Translations under genes and position numbers: made by a program
Notes under the pieces: generated by a model
What the model saw: only the letters and a program-made list of their open reading frames with translations
Told to the model about the DNA's origin: nothing
Databases searched by the model: none
Shown here: positions 35,855 to 42,970 of the stretch, one piece after another
How positions within the stretch are numbered: position 1 is the first letter of the stretch
How the letters are laid out: every line of letters begins with the position of its first letter
Origin: Streptomyces indicus
Lineage (GTDB): Bacteria; Actinomycetota; Actinomycetes; Streptomycetales; Streptomycetaceae
Assembly (NCBI RefSeq): GCF_900100315.1
Contig: NZ_FNFF01000022.1
Span: forward strand, 23,613 to 87,612
Length of the DNA stretch: 64,000 nucleotides
Reading direction: 5' to 3'

Positions 35855-35903
35855 CGGGAGCCCCGGGGGCGCGAACCGTTCGGTCGCGACCCCGGGGCTC
35901 CCG
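35855..35903 (-). terminator. Terminator after the DUF4229 gene
   Basis: Fourteen-base perfect arms CGGGAGCCCCGGGG and CCCCGGGGCTCCCG with an inner CGCG stem, 57 bases after the DUF4229 stop on the minus strand. Confidence 0.85.
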
Positions 35904-35959
35904 GGAAGTGTGACGAGTCTTACAGCGCCTTTACGGTGCTGCGCGGCGTGGCCTGCCGC

Positions 35960-36247
35960 TCAGATGCCGTCCTCCATGCTGCGGTTCTCCGCGAGCCGGG
36001 ACTTGGCGCGGTCCACGCGCGTGACGATCTGCGCGGACATCTCGTCGCGCTGCTTGCGGAGCAGCACGAAGCTGAGGGGCGCGGAGATGACGATGGCGAG
36101 GACGAGCACCCACAGGTAGTTGGAGTCGCCGAGGCCGCGCGGGAGCAGGCCGAAGTAGACCAGGGCCCACAGCACGACGAAGCTGCCGGCGAAGATGCCG
36201 ATACGCATCAGGCTGTAGCGGACAGTGGCGTTCAGCTTGGGTGCCAC
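35960..36247 (-). CDS. DUF4229 domain small membrane protein
   Basis: 95 residues with two membrane helices (IGIFAGSFVVLWALVYFGLL and YLWVLVLAIVISAPLSFVLL) and a charged cytoplasmic tail (RKQRDEMSAQIVTRVDRAKSR). This layout is that of DUF4229, an actinobacterial family usually found beside the menaquinone gene mqnE, as it nearly is here. Function unknown. GTG start. Confidence 0.85.
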   Translation of the reverse strand: MAPKLNATVRYSLMRIGIFAGSFVVLWALVYFGLLPRGLGDSNYLWVLVLAIVISAPLSFVLLRKQRDEMSAQIVTRVDRAKSRLAENRSMEDGI

Positions 36248-36364
36248 GGCTGGCCTCTTTTCCTTCTACGGGATCCTGCCGACCCCATCGACGGAGTCCT
36301 GCCCGACCAGTGAACCATGTCCGGTTTCCGGTCGGTTCAGCGGCCCCGGACCCCTTGCGGAGCC

Positions 36365-36889
36365 TCAGTACAGCGGCAGATACATGGTGATGTCGTCCCG
36401 GTCGTCGCCGGGTGCGACGCGGATCGCGGCGGGCACGCGGCCGCCGTCCCGGTAGCCGCAGGAGGCGTAGAACCGGTCGACACCCGTGCCGCCGCGGCAG
36501 GTGAGCCGGATCATCTCGATCCCGTCGAAGCCGCGCGCGGCCTCCTCGACGGCGGCCATCAGTTCACGCCCGTACCCCTTGCCCTGGTGCTTGGGATGCA
36601 CCATCACGGTGTACGCCCAGATCCAGTGCTTCATCAGGCGGTGGGTGTTGAAGGTGAGGAAGGCCGTCGCGGCGACGGCACCGTCCTCCTCGTAACCGAC
36701 GAGCAGCCTCGTACGCCCCTCCGCCATCGCCGCGAAGTGCTTGAGCAGCTCGGGGCGGATGGCGTCGGGGGTGACCGGCGGGACGAAGCCGACGGCGCCG
36801 CCCGCGTTGGACACATCGGCCCAGAGCGCGAGCAGGCCGTCACGGAGCTCCGGACCCACGGAGGGGTCCAGCTTGAATATCAGGGACAT
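36365..36889 (-). CDS. GNAT family N-acetyltransferase
   Basis: 174 residues. The acetyl-CoA-binding signature is VMVHPKHQGKGYGRELMAAVEE (motif A, about residues 95-115), followed by RLTCRGGTGVDRFYASCGYRDGG. Substrate unknown. ATG start MSLIFKLDPS. It begins 16 bases after the mqnE stop on the same strand, so it is probably co-transcribed with mqnE. Confidence 0.87.
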   Translation of the reverse strand: MSLIFKLDPSVGPELRDGLLALWADVSNAGGAVGFVPPVTPDAIRPELLKHFAAMAEGRTRLLVGYEEDGAVAATAFLTFNTHRLMKHWIWAYTVMVHPKHQGKGYGRELMAAVEEAARGFDGIEMIRLTCRGGTGVDRFYASCGYRDGGRVPAAIRVAPGDDRDDITMYLPLY

Positions 36890-36904
36890 CCGCGCGGGCC
36901 GGCC

Positions 36905-38068
36905 TCAGACCCGCATCGGCTGCGGCGACTCGCGGCGGTCGGCGTCGGGGCCCGGGTACTCGCGGATGATCTCGTAGCGCGTGTTGCGCTCGACGGGCTG
37001 GAAGCCGGCGTCGCGGATCAGGTCGAGCAGGTCCTCGCGGGAGAGCTTGTTGGGCGTCCCGTAGTTGTCGGCGTCGTGCGTGATCTTGTACTCGACCACC
37101 GAGCCGTCCATGTCGTCCGCGCCGTGCTGGAGCGCGAGCTGGGCGGTCTGCACGCCGTGCATCACCCAGAAGACCTTGACGTGCGGGATGTTGTCGAAGA
37201 GCAGGCGCGAGACCGCGAAGGTCTTCAGGGCCTCGGCGCCGGTGGCCATCGTCGTGCGCGCCTGGAGGCGGTTGCGGACCTTGCCGTCCTGCATGTCCAC
37301 GAAGTCGTGCTGGTAGCGCAGCGGGATGAACACCTGGAAGCCGCCGGTCTCGTCCTGCAGCTCACGCAGCCGGAGCACGTGGTCCACGCGGTGGCGGGGC
37401 TCCTCGATGTGCCCGTACAGCATCGTGCACGGGGTCTTCAGGCCCTTGGAGTGCGCGAGGCGGTGGATGCGCGACCAGTCCTCCCAGTGGGTGCGGTGGT
37501 CGACGATGTGCTGGCGCACTTCCCAGTCGAAGATCTCGGCGCCGCCGCCGGTCAGGGACTCCAGGCCCGCCTCGATCAGCTCGTCGAGGATGTCGGAGGC
37601 CGACATGCCGGAGATGGTCTCGAAGTGGTGGATCTCGGTGGCGGTGAAGGCCTTCAGCGAGACGTTCGGCAGCGCCTTCTTGAGCTCGGAGAGCGAGCGC
37701 GGGTAGTAGCGCCACGGCAGATTGGGGTGCAGGCCGTTGACGATGTGCAGCTCGGTGAGGTTGTCGTTCTCCATCGCCTTGGCGAGGCGGACGGCCTCCT
37801 CGATGCGCATCGTGTACGCGTCCTTCTCGCCCGGCTTGCGCTGGAACGAGCAGTAGGCGCACGAGGCGGTGCACACGTTCGTCATGTTGAGGTGGCGGTT
37901 GACGTTGAAGTGGACGACATCGCCGTTCTTCTTCGTCCGCACCTCGTGGGCCAGGCCGCCGAGCCAGGCCAGGTCGTCGCTCTCGTAGAGCGCGATGCCG
38001 TCCTCGCGGGTGAGCCGCTCCCCGGAGCGGACCTTGTCTTCCAGCTCTCGCTTGAGTCCCGCGTCCAC
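36905..38068 (-). CDS. mqnE: Aminofutalosine synthase
   Basis: 387 residues, radical SAM enzyme of the futalosine pathway; it joins the MqnA product 3-enolpyruvyl-benzoate to SAM to give aminofutalosine. The motif is CTASCAYC (Cys66, Cys70, Cys73). Family marks: LHPNLPWRYYPRSLSELKKALP, GGGAEIFDWEVRQHI and MLYGHIEEPRHRVDH. GTG start (VDAGLKRELEDK) has GGGAGG eight bases upstream; the longer ORF start lacks this. Confidence 0.96.
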   Translation of the reverse strand: MDAGLKRELEDKVRSGERLTREDGIALYESDDLAWLGGLAHEVRTKKNGDVVHFNVNRHLNMTNVCTASCAYCSFQRKPGEKDAYTMRIEEAVRLAKAMENDNLTELHIVNGLHPNLPWRYYPRSLSELKKALPNVSLKAFTATEIHHFETISGMSASDILDELIEAGLESLTGGGAEIFDWEVRQHIVDHRTHWEDWSRIHRLAHSKGLKTPCTMLYGHIEEPRHRVDHVLRLRELQDETGGFQVFIPLRYQHDFVDMQDGKVRNRLQARTTMATGAEALKTFAVSRLLFDNIPHVKVFWVMHGVQTAQLALQHGADDMDGSVVEYKITHDADNYGTPNKLSREDLLDLIRDAGFQPVERNTRYEIIREYPGPDADRRESPQPMRV

Positions 38069-38164
38069 CTGGCCGCCTCCCAATACCTGACAACGTGTGC
38101 GGACCACCCACGGTACGCCCCGCCGCCGACAGCCCGGCGGGGCGGTCCCCCTGTTCGGCAGGGG

Positions 38165-38620
38165 TCAGAGCTGCTCGGGCAGCTCGCCGACGCGGTTCTC
38201 CCACTTGGTGGAGAGCACGATCGTGGTGCGCGTGCGCGAGACGCCCTTGGTGCCGCTGAGCCGACGGATGGTCTTCTCCAGACCGTCCACGTCGCTGGCA
38301 CGCACCTTGAGCATGTACGAGTCGTCGCCCGCGATGAACCAGCAGTCCTCGATCTCGCTGAGGTCCTTGAGCCGGCGCGCCACGTCCTCGTGGTCGACGG
38401 CGTCGGAGAGCGAGATGCCGATGAGGGCGGTCACGCCGAGCCCGAGCGAGGCGGAGTCCACGGTCGCGCGGTAGCCGGTGATCACTCCGGCGCTCTCGAG
38501 CCGGTTGATGCGGTCGGTGACGCTGGGCCCCGACAGGCCTACGAGACGGCCCAGTTCGGCGTACGACGCCCGGCCGTTCTCCCTCAGGGCCTGGATGAGC
38601 TGCCTGTCCACCGCGTCCAT
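38165..38620 (-). CDS. Lrp/AsnC family transcriptional regulator
   Basis: 151 residues. The N-terminal helix-turn-helix is SYAELGRLVGLSGPSVTDRINRLE (about residues 19-42); the C-terminal RAM domain binds an amino acid or similar ligand. The ATG at 38620 (MDAVDRQL) has GGAAGG upstream; another ATG six codons earlier lies in AT-rich DNA and would be leaderless. It is co-directional with mqnE, 96 bases upstream of it, and divergent from the small 45-residue gene. Control of mqnE is possible but not shown. Confidence 0.92.
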   Translation of the reverse strand: MDAVDRQLIQALRENGRASYAELGRLVGLSGPSVTDRINRLESAGVITGYRATVDSASLGLGVTALIGISLSDAVDHEDVARRLKDLSEIEDCWFIAGDDSYMLKVRASDVDGLEKTIRRLSGTKGVSRTRTTIVLSTKWENRVGELPEQL

Positions 38621-38825
38621 ACGCCTGGCACCTTCCATTAATTAGCGATCCCGCGAGTTTACGTATAAAATCTAAGGCATGCAGGGCCGTACCCCTGCGA
38701 TTCTTCCGAGATTTGCCCTCGGATTCAACAGATTGACGCAGTGGCCTCCCCGGACGGGCGGCCGTCGCACCTTCACAACACAGCGGACCGACGCCGTTCC
38801 GCCGATCTACAGGAGTTGTTTCACC

Positions 38826-38963
38826 GTGTACACGCTCGAGATGGCCTACGCCCACATGCGCTCGCTGCAGGAGCTGGCCGACCGCTCGCGTGCCCACAAG
38901 TCCCCGACCGCCGCCGCCCGCGCGGACAAGCTGTCCCGCCCGGCGCGCGCCAAGAAGCGCTAA
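38826..38963 (+). CDS. Small basic protein, unknown function
   Basis: 45 residues, strongly basic (ending KLSRPARAKKR), no membrane helix. GTG start (VYTLEMAYAHMRSLQELADR) with AGGAG ten bases upstream; longer in-frame starts have no ribosome-binding site. Helical and alanine/arginine-rich, so nucleic-acid contact is plausible. Divergent from the AsnC regulator; its stop overlaps the convergent UbiX-like stop. Too short for most gene finders. Confidence 0.65.
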   Translation: MYTLEMAYAHMRSLQELADRSRAHKSPTAAARADKLSRPARAKKR

Positions 38964-39688
38964 CCGCCACGGGGCTCCCCCTCACGGGAGCCCCCGCCGA
39001 GCTCGCGGGAGCCGCCGCCGGTTTCGCGGGAGCCTCCGCCGAGCTCACCCTCCCAGCGGCGGTAGAGCCCGTGCGGCACACCCGCCGCGTCGAGCACCCG
39101 CCCGGCGACGAAGTCCACCAGATCCTGGATGTGCGTCGCCCCCGCGTAGAACGCCGGCGAGGCCGGGAGCACCACGGCTCCCGCCTCGTCCAGGCTCACC
39201 AGATGCTTCAGCGTCTGCCCGTTCAGCGGTGTCTCGCGCACCGCCACCACCAGCCTGCGGCTCTCCTTGAGCGTGACGCTCGCCGTGCGCTGGAGCAGAT
39301 CCTTCGACAGACCGAGCGCCACTCCGGCCACGCAGGCCGTCGAGGCCGGCACGATCAGCATCCCCTTGGTCCGGTACGAGCCCGAACTCGGCCCCGCCGC
39401 AAGGTCGCCCGCGGCCCAGTGCCGTACGTCGTCGAGCCGCTCGACCCGGAAGGTCCCGGGCTTTCCGTCGGCCCCGCGGGCCAGCCACTCGGCCAGGTCC
39501 TCGCGCCAGTGCGCGTCCCGGTAGGCGATGCCGGTCTCGTCGAGCAGCGTGAGCCGCGAGGCCCGGCTGACGACCAGGTCCACGCTCTCGCCCGCGGCGA
39601 GCAGCCCTCGCAGCACCGCGGCGGCGTACGGCGTCCCGGAGGCCCCGGAGACCCCTACGACCCAGGGGATGCGCTCGGCTTCTGTCAT
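38960..39688 (-). CDS. UbiX-like flavin prenyltransferase of the menaquinone pathway
   Basis: 242 residues. UbiX enzymes make the prenylated FMN cofactor needed by UbiD decarboxylases. The opening WVVGVSGASGTPYAAAVLRGL is the flavin-binding signature; VPASTACVAGVALGLSKDLLQR and ESRRLVVAVRETPLNGQTL are characteristic. With the UbiD- and UbiA-like genes nearby, it should serve 1,4-dihydroxy-6-naphthoate processing. The last 26 residues are an added tail with three GGGSRE-type heptads encoded by 21-base repeats. Confidence 0.93.
   Translation of the reverse strand: MTEAERIPWVVGVSGASGTPYAAAVLRGLLAAGESVDLVVSRASRLTLLDETGIAYRDAHWREDLAEWLARGADGKPGTFRVERLDDVRHWAAGDLAAGPSSGSYRTKGMLIVPASTACVAGVALGLSKDLLQRTASVTLKESRRLVVAVRETPLNGQTLKHLVSLDEAGAVVLPASPAFYAGATHIQDLVDFVAGRVLDAAGVPHGLYRRWEGELGGGSRETGGGSRELGGGSREGEPRGG
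38985..39047. repeat. Three 21-bp repeats encoding the UbiX-like tail
   Basis: Copies at 38985-39005, 39006-39026 and 39027-39047 begin CGGGAGCC and encode GGGSRE heptads on the minus strand at the very end of the UbiX-like gene. Confidence 0.85.
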
Positions 39689-39812
39689 ACCCCGAGCCTA
39701 TCCGCAGGCCTGGAACCAGGCCGCGCCTCCCATGCGTTGAGCGATGTGAGGGCCCGCTCCCGCCGAGCGATCGGGTTCGCTCCGGAGCCGGCCCGAGGGT
39801 GAGGGGACACCG

Positions 39813-40445
39813 ATGTCGTACGGACAGGGATACGGGCAGGGATACGGGTACGGATCCGCGCAGCCGGTGCCGCCGGCCGCACCGCAGCAGCGCCGCCGCG
39901 ACCGGGCGAAGGCCGCCGGTCTGGTCATGGCCGCGTGGCTGGGCCTGCTGTGGCTGCTCGAAGCGGTCGACGTGGCGAGCGGCCACGCCCTCGACACCTA
40001 CGGGATATCGCCGCGCGAGCTGAGCGAACTGCGCGATGTCGTCCCGGCCGCGTTCCTGCACTTCGGCTGGGATCACCTGGTCGCCAACAGCATGCCGCTG
40101 CTCGTCCTCGGCTTCCTCGCCGCGCTCTCGGGCATACGGCGGTTCGCGGCGGTGGTCGCCACGATCGTGCTGGTGAGCGGGATCGGCGTCTGGCTCACTG
40201 CGCCGGCGTACTCGGTGACGGCCGGCGCCTCGGGCGTGGTGTTCGGGCTCTTCGGCTATCTGCTGGTCCGCGGCTTCGTCGACCGCCGCATCGGCGACGT
40301 GCTCGTCGGGCTCCTGGTCGGCGCGGTGTACGGGTCGATCCTGTGGGGCGTCCTTCCGACCACGGACGGGATCTCCTGGCAGGGGCACCTGTTCGGCCTG
40401 GTCGGGGGTGTGGTGGCGGCGTTCGCGTTCCGGCGCGAGCGCTGA
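39813..40445 (+). CDS. Rhomboid family intramembrane serine protease
   Basis: 210 residues, six membrane helices. The catalytic dyad is Ser140 in TAGASGVVFG and His192 in WQGHLFGLVGG; the conserved FLHFGWDHLVANSMPL of helix 2 is present. Rhomboids cleave membrane proteins within the bilayer. The N-terminal 30 residues are a cytoplasmic Gly/Tyr/Gln-rich tail (GQGYGQGYGYG). ATG 39813; ribosome-binding site GAGGGGAC nearby. Convergent with a small membrane-protein gene. Confidence 0.92.
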   Translation: MSYGQGYGQGYGYGSAQPVPPAAPQQRRRDRAKAAGLVMAAWLGLLWLLEAVDVASGHALDTYGISPRELSELRDVVPAAFLHFGWDHLVANSMPLLVLGFLAALSGIRRFAAVVATIVLVSGIGVWLTAPAYSVTAGASGVVFGLFGYLLVRGFVDRRIGDVLVGLLVGAVYGSILWGVLPTTDGISWQGHLFGLVGGVVAAFAFRRER

Positions 40446-40461
40446 GCACCGCCTTCGGCCG

Positions 40462-40503
40462 GCGCGCTCTGCCCCGCGCGCTCTGCCCCGCGCGCTCTGC
40501 TCC
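40462..40503. repeat. Three 14-bp tandem repeats between convergent genes
   Basis: GCGCGCTCTGCCCC occurs at 40462 and 40476 and, with one change, at 40490. The array fills the gap between rhomboid and the next gene. Confidence 0.85.
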
Positions 40504-40504
40504 G

Positions 40505-40951
40505 TCAGGCGCGGGCGCCCGCCGCCGTCGCGGCCGACTCCGCGCGCTTGTCCCTGCGCAGCGCCACCGCGGTGGCCAGCGCGCCGATGCCCTCCCACAG
40601 GCCGACACCGATGAACCCGGCGGGAGCGCGGTCCGCGAGCACGGCCAGCGTGAAGACCGTGAAGGTGAGAAGGCGGAAGGGGACCGTCCAGCGGAAGAAG
40701 GCCTTCCAGTCGGCGCCCGCCGCGAGCACGTAGTAGACGCCCATGTTGAGGGCCGCCATCGAGGAGGCGGTCAGGAAGGTCGTCGTGTGGTCGCCGTCCG
40801 CGCGCCCGCCCGCCGGCTCCGCCGCGAAGCCCATCATGCCGATGAGGGTGTCGGGCGATATGAGCCCCACGATCCCCATCCCGGCGGCCAGGACGCCGAA
40901 CACGGACATGGTCCAGCCGGCCGTCGACCGGGGCTTGAGCTTGAGCTGCAC
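40505..40951 (-). CDS. Four-helix membrane protein, unknown function
   Basis: 148 residues with four predicted membrane helices (first TMSVFGVLAAGMGIVGLI). No catalytic or binding motif that I recognise, and a basic Ala-rich tail. GTG start (VQLKLKPRSTAGW). The same general layout occurs in hypothetical inner-membrane proteins of many actinomycetes. Transcribed on its own, convergent with the rhomboid gene. Confidence 0.75.
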   Translation of the reverse strand: MQLKLKPRSTAGWTMSVFGVLAAGMGIVGLISPDTLIGMMGFAAEPAGGRADGDHTTTFLTASSMAALNMGVYYVLAAGADWKAFFRWTVPFRLLTFTVFTLAVLADRAPAGFIGVGLWEGIGALATAVALRRDKRAESAATAAGARA

Positions 40952-41063
40952 GGACTTCCCCCTCGGATACGGGCGTGCCCGCCGGACACGGGCGTGCTCG
41001 ATGATCGGCTGAACCCTACGGCAGCCACAAGGAGTTGACCGTTCCGGGGTGTGACCTGTGGGG

Positions 41064-41122
41064 CGGGAGAGGTCTGTTGCCGCGAGACGGGAGAGGCCTG
41101 TTGCCCCTGGGTCGGGAGAGGC
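41064..41122 (+). repeat. Three short direct repeats before the SRPBCC gene
   Basis: CGGGAGAGGTCTGTTGC at 41064, CGGGAGAGGCCTGTTGC at 41088 and a shortened CGGGAGAGGC at 41113. They cover the leader region of the next gene; each contains a GGGAGAGG Shine-Dalgarno-like core. Confidence 0.8.
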
Positions 41123-41133
41123 ATGATGGCGCC

Positions 41134-41592
41134 GTGTCCACCGAGGAGTTCACCCACACCGCCACCGTCGCCGCCCCGGCCGCGCGCATCTTCGAGCACC
41201 TGGCGCGCCCGGAGAGCTACATCGGCCTCTCGCCGCTGCTCGTCGCCGTGCGGGACATCGCCGAGGCGGGCGGCGCGGTCCGGTACGTCGCGGTGGAGCG
41301 CTTCCGGTTCGGGCCGTTGCGCTGGGACAACCCGATCAAGGTCACGATGACCTTCCCCGAGGGCGAGCGGCGGATCGTCAGCGAGGTGCTGAGCCCCGGC
41401 CGCGTCCGGCTGACCGCGACGGTCGACCTGACCCCCGAAGGCACGGGTACGCGCGTGACCGAGACCGTCCGCGTCACGTACCCCAGACCGCTGCGGCCCT
41501 TCGTGATCGGCCAGGCGACGAAGGTCCAGCGTCACCGCCTGGCCGAACTGACCCGCCGTATGGAAGCACCGACAGCCGACGAGAACGCCTAG
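41134..41592 (+). CDS. SRPBCC family (START-like) protein
   Basis: 152 residues in the Bet v 1/START-like fold, which binds hydrophobic ligands in a central cavity. Start TEEFTHTATVAAPAARIFEHL and the late helix FVIGQATKVQRHRLAELTRRME are typical. The GTG (VSTEEFTH) is chosen; the nearest GGGAGAGG lies 14 bases upstream, a little far. Lying beside menaquinone genes it could bind a quinone intermediate, but this is only a guess. Convergent with the UbiA-like gene, overlapping by four bases. Confidence 0.8.
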   Translation: MSTEEFTHTATVAAPAARIFEHLARPESYIGLSPLLVAVRDIAEAGGAVRYVAVERFRFGPLRWDNPIKVTMTFPEGERRIVSEVLSPGRVRLTATVDLTPEGTGTRVTETVRVTYPRPLRPFVIGQATKVQRHRLAELTRRMEAPTADENA

Positions 41593-42509
41593 AGCGTCAG
41601 CCCGCGCACCAGCAGGTCCATCAGCGCGCACACGAACAGCGCGATCCCGATGAACCCGTTCACCGTGAAGAACGCGCGGTTCAGGCGGGACAGATCCTTC
41701 GGCGTCACGATCGAGTGCTCGTACGCGAAGGCCGCCGCCACGATCATCAGGCCGAGCCAGAAGAAGAACCCGGCGTCGGTGGCGTACGCGTACCAGGCGA
41801 ACAGGGCCATCGTGACGACATGGGCGCCGCGCGCCCCGTACAGCGCGGCCGCGATCCCGAAGCGGGCCGGCACCGACTTCACGCCCTCGGCCCGGTCCGC
41901 CGCCACGTCCTGGCAGGCGAAGATCAGGTCGAAGCCGCCGATCCAGATGCCGACCGCGAGCCCGAGGATGACCGCGTCCCAGGACCACTCGCCGGTGATC
42001 GCGAGCCAGGCCCCGATCGGCCCTATGGCCTGGGCGAGGCCGAGGATCGCGTGCGGGAAGTTCGTGAACCTCTTGCCGTACGGATAGACCACCATCGGCA
42101 CCACGGCGAGCGGCGCGAGGGCGAGGCAGAGCGGGTTGAGCAGCGCCGCCGAGCCCAGGAAGACCACGACCGCGATCAGCGCGCCGGTCCACGCGGACTT
42201 CACCGACACCGCGCCCGTGACGAGCTCGCGCCCGGCCGTGCGCGGATTGCGGGCGTCGATCTCGCGGTCGATGATCCGGTTCGCAGCCATCGCGAAGGTG
42301 CGCAGGCCGACCATGCAGATGGTGACGAGGAGCAGCCGCCCCCAGTGGATGTTCTTGTCGAGCTGGAACATGGCGGTCAGCGAGGCGATGTACGCGAAGG
42401 GCAGCGCGAACACCGAGTGCTCGATCATGACGAGGCGCAGGAACGCCTTGGTCTTGCTGCCGGAGGGCGCCGGGCCCGGGTCCACGACCCCGTCGGCGGT
42501 CGTCATCAT
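41589..42509 (-). CDS. mqnP: UbiA-like prenyltransferase of menaquinone synthesis
   Basis: 306 residues, about eight membrane helices. It attaches the polyprenyl chain to the naphthoate ring. The two Asp-rich motifs are ANRIIDREIDARNPRTAGR and CQDVAADRAEGVKS, which bind prenyl diphosphate via magnesium. ATG (MMTTADGVV) overlaps the preceding stop as ATGA, and GGAGAG lies six bases upstream. Operon order is UbiD-like, small protein, UbiA-like, each overlapping by four bases. Confidence 0.93.
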   Translation of the reverse strand: MMTTADGVVDPGPAPSGSKTKAFLRLVMIEHSVFALPFAYIASLTAMFQLDKNIHWGRLLLVTICMVGLRTFAMAANRIIDREIDARNPRTAGRELVTGAVSVKSAWTGALIAVVVFLGSAALLNPLCLALAPLAVVPMVVYPYGKRFTNFPHAILGLAQAIGPIGAWLAITGEWSWDAVILGLAVGIWIGGFDLIFACQDVAADRAEGVKSVPARFGIAAALYGARGAHVVTMALFAWYAYATDAGFFFWLGLMIVAAAFAYEHSIVTPKDLSRLNRAFFTVNGFIGIALFVCALMDLLVRGLTL

Positions 42510-42970
42510 GCGAGGCTCTCCAGAAACGCGTCGAGGTCGGCCAGGAGTCCGGCGGCCGGCAGCGGGCCGGTCACGACGGTGAGCGTCTCCGCCTCGTCGC
42601 CCGGCGGGGTGAGGTACGCGGTCAGGGACCAGGCGCCGCCGCCCTCGGCGGTGCCCGCCAGGCGCAGCGCGGCGCCGCCGTCGACCGTGAACCGCTCGCT
42701 CCCCGCGGCCAGTTCGGCCCGCAGCGCCCCGGCGAAGGCCGCGGGCTCGGCGTCGCGCACCCCGGGCAGCTCGAAGCCGTCGCCCGCGCCGTCCTTCTCC
42801 CACATCACGGCCCACAGCCCGGACGGTCCCGCGAACTCCTCGGGTGTGGCGCCCGCCTGCTCGGCGGCGCGGCGCACGTCCGGGTCGGCCGGGTCGAGTT
42901 CGGGCCGTACGAGGGCCACGTAGTCGTCCTCGCCGAGGAACAGCGCCGGTCCGCCCACCGCGGGGCTCAC
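42506..42970 (-). CDS. Unknown acidic protein translationally coupled to mqnL and mqnP
   Basis: 154 residues, strongly acidic, no membrane segment and no cysteine. It contains EDDYVALVRPELDPADPDVRRAAEQAG and a C-terminal segment DEAETLTVVTGPLPAAGLLADL. I do not recognise a family. The GTG overlaps the UbiD-like stop (GTGA) and its own stop overlaps the UbiA-like start (ATGA), so all three are made together. That fixed position suggests a partner of decarboxylation or prenylation. Confidence 0.8.
   Translation of the reverse strand: MSPAVGGPALFLGEDDYVALVRPELDPADPDVRRAAEQAGATPEEFAGPSGLWAVMWEKDGAGDGFELPGVRDAEPAAFAGALRAELAAGSERFTVDGGAALRLAGTAEGGGAWSLTAYLTPPGDEAETLTVVTGPLPAAGLLADLDAFLESLA

Larger units (their letters stand above)
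35522..35959. other. Regulatory region of the DAACS symporter
   Basis: 438 bases holding, from right to left on the minus strand, the DUF4229 terminator, a palindrome over a candidate promoter, a 34-residue leader ORF, and a 116-base spacer before the symporter GTG. The spacer can form AGCGAC/GTCGCT outer and GCGGC/GCCGC inner stems, possible attenuator folds. A GCGGC-CTGTT-GCCGC stem also sits over the last Cys codons of the leader. Confidence 0.6.

Noticed and set aside
35760..36119. Plus-strand ORF opposite DUF4229
   Set aside because: It is antisense to a gene with a clear family match, crosses a strong terminator hairpin, and lacks a ribosome-binding site.
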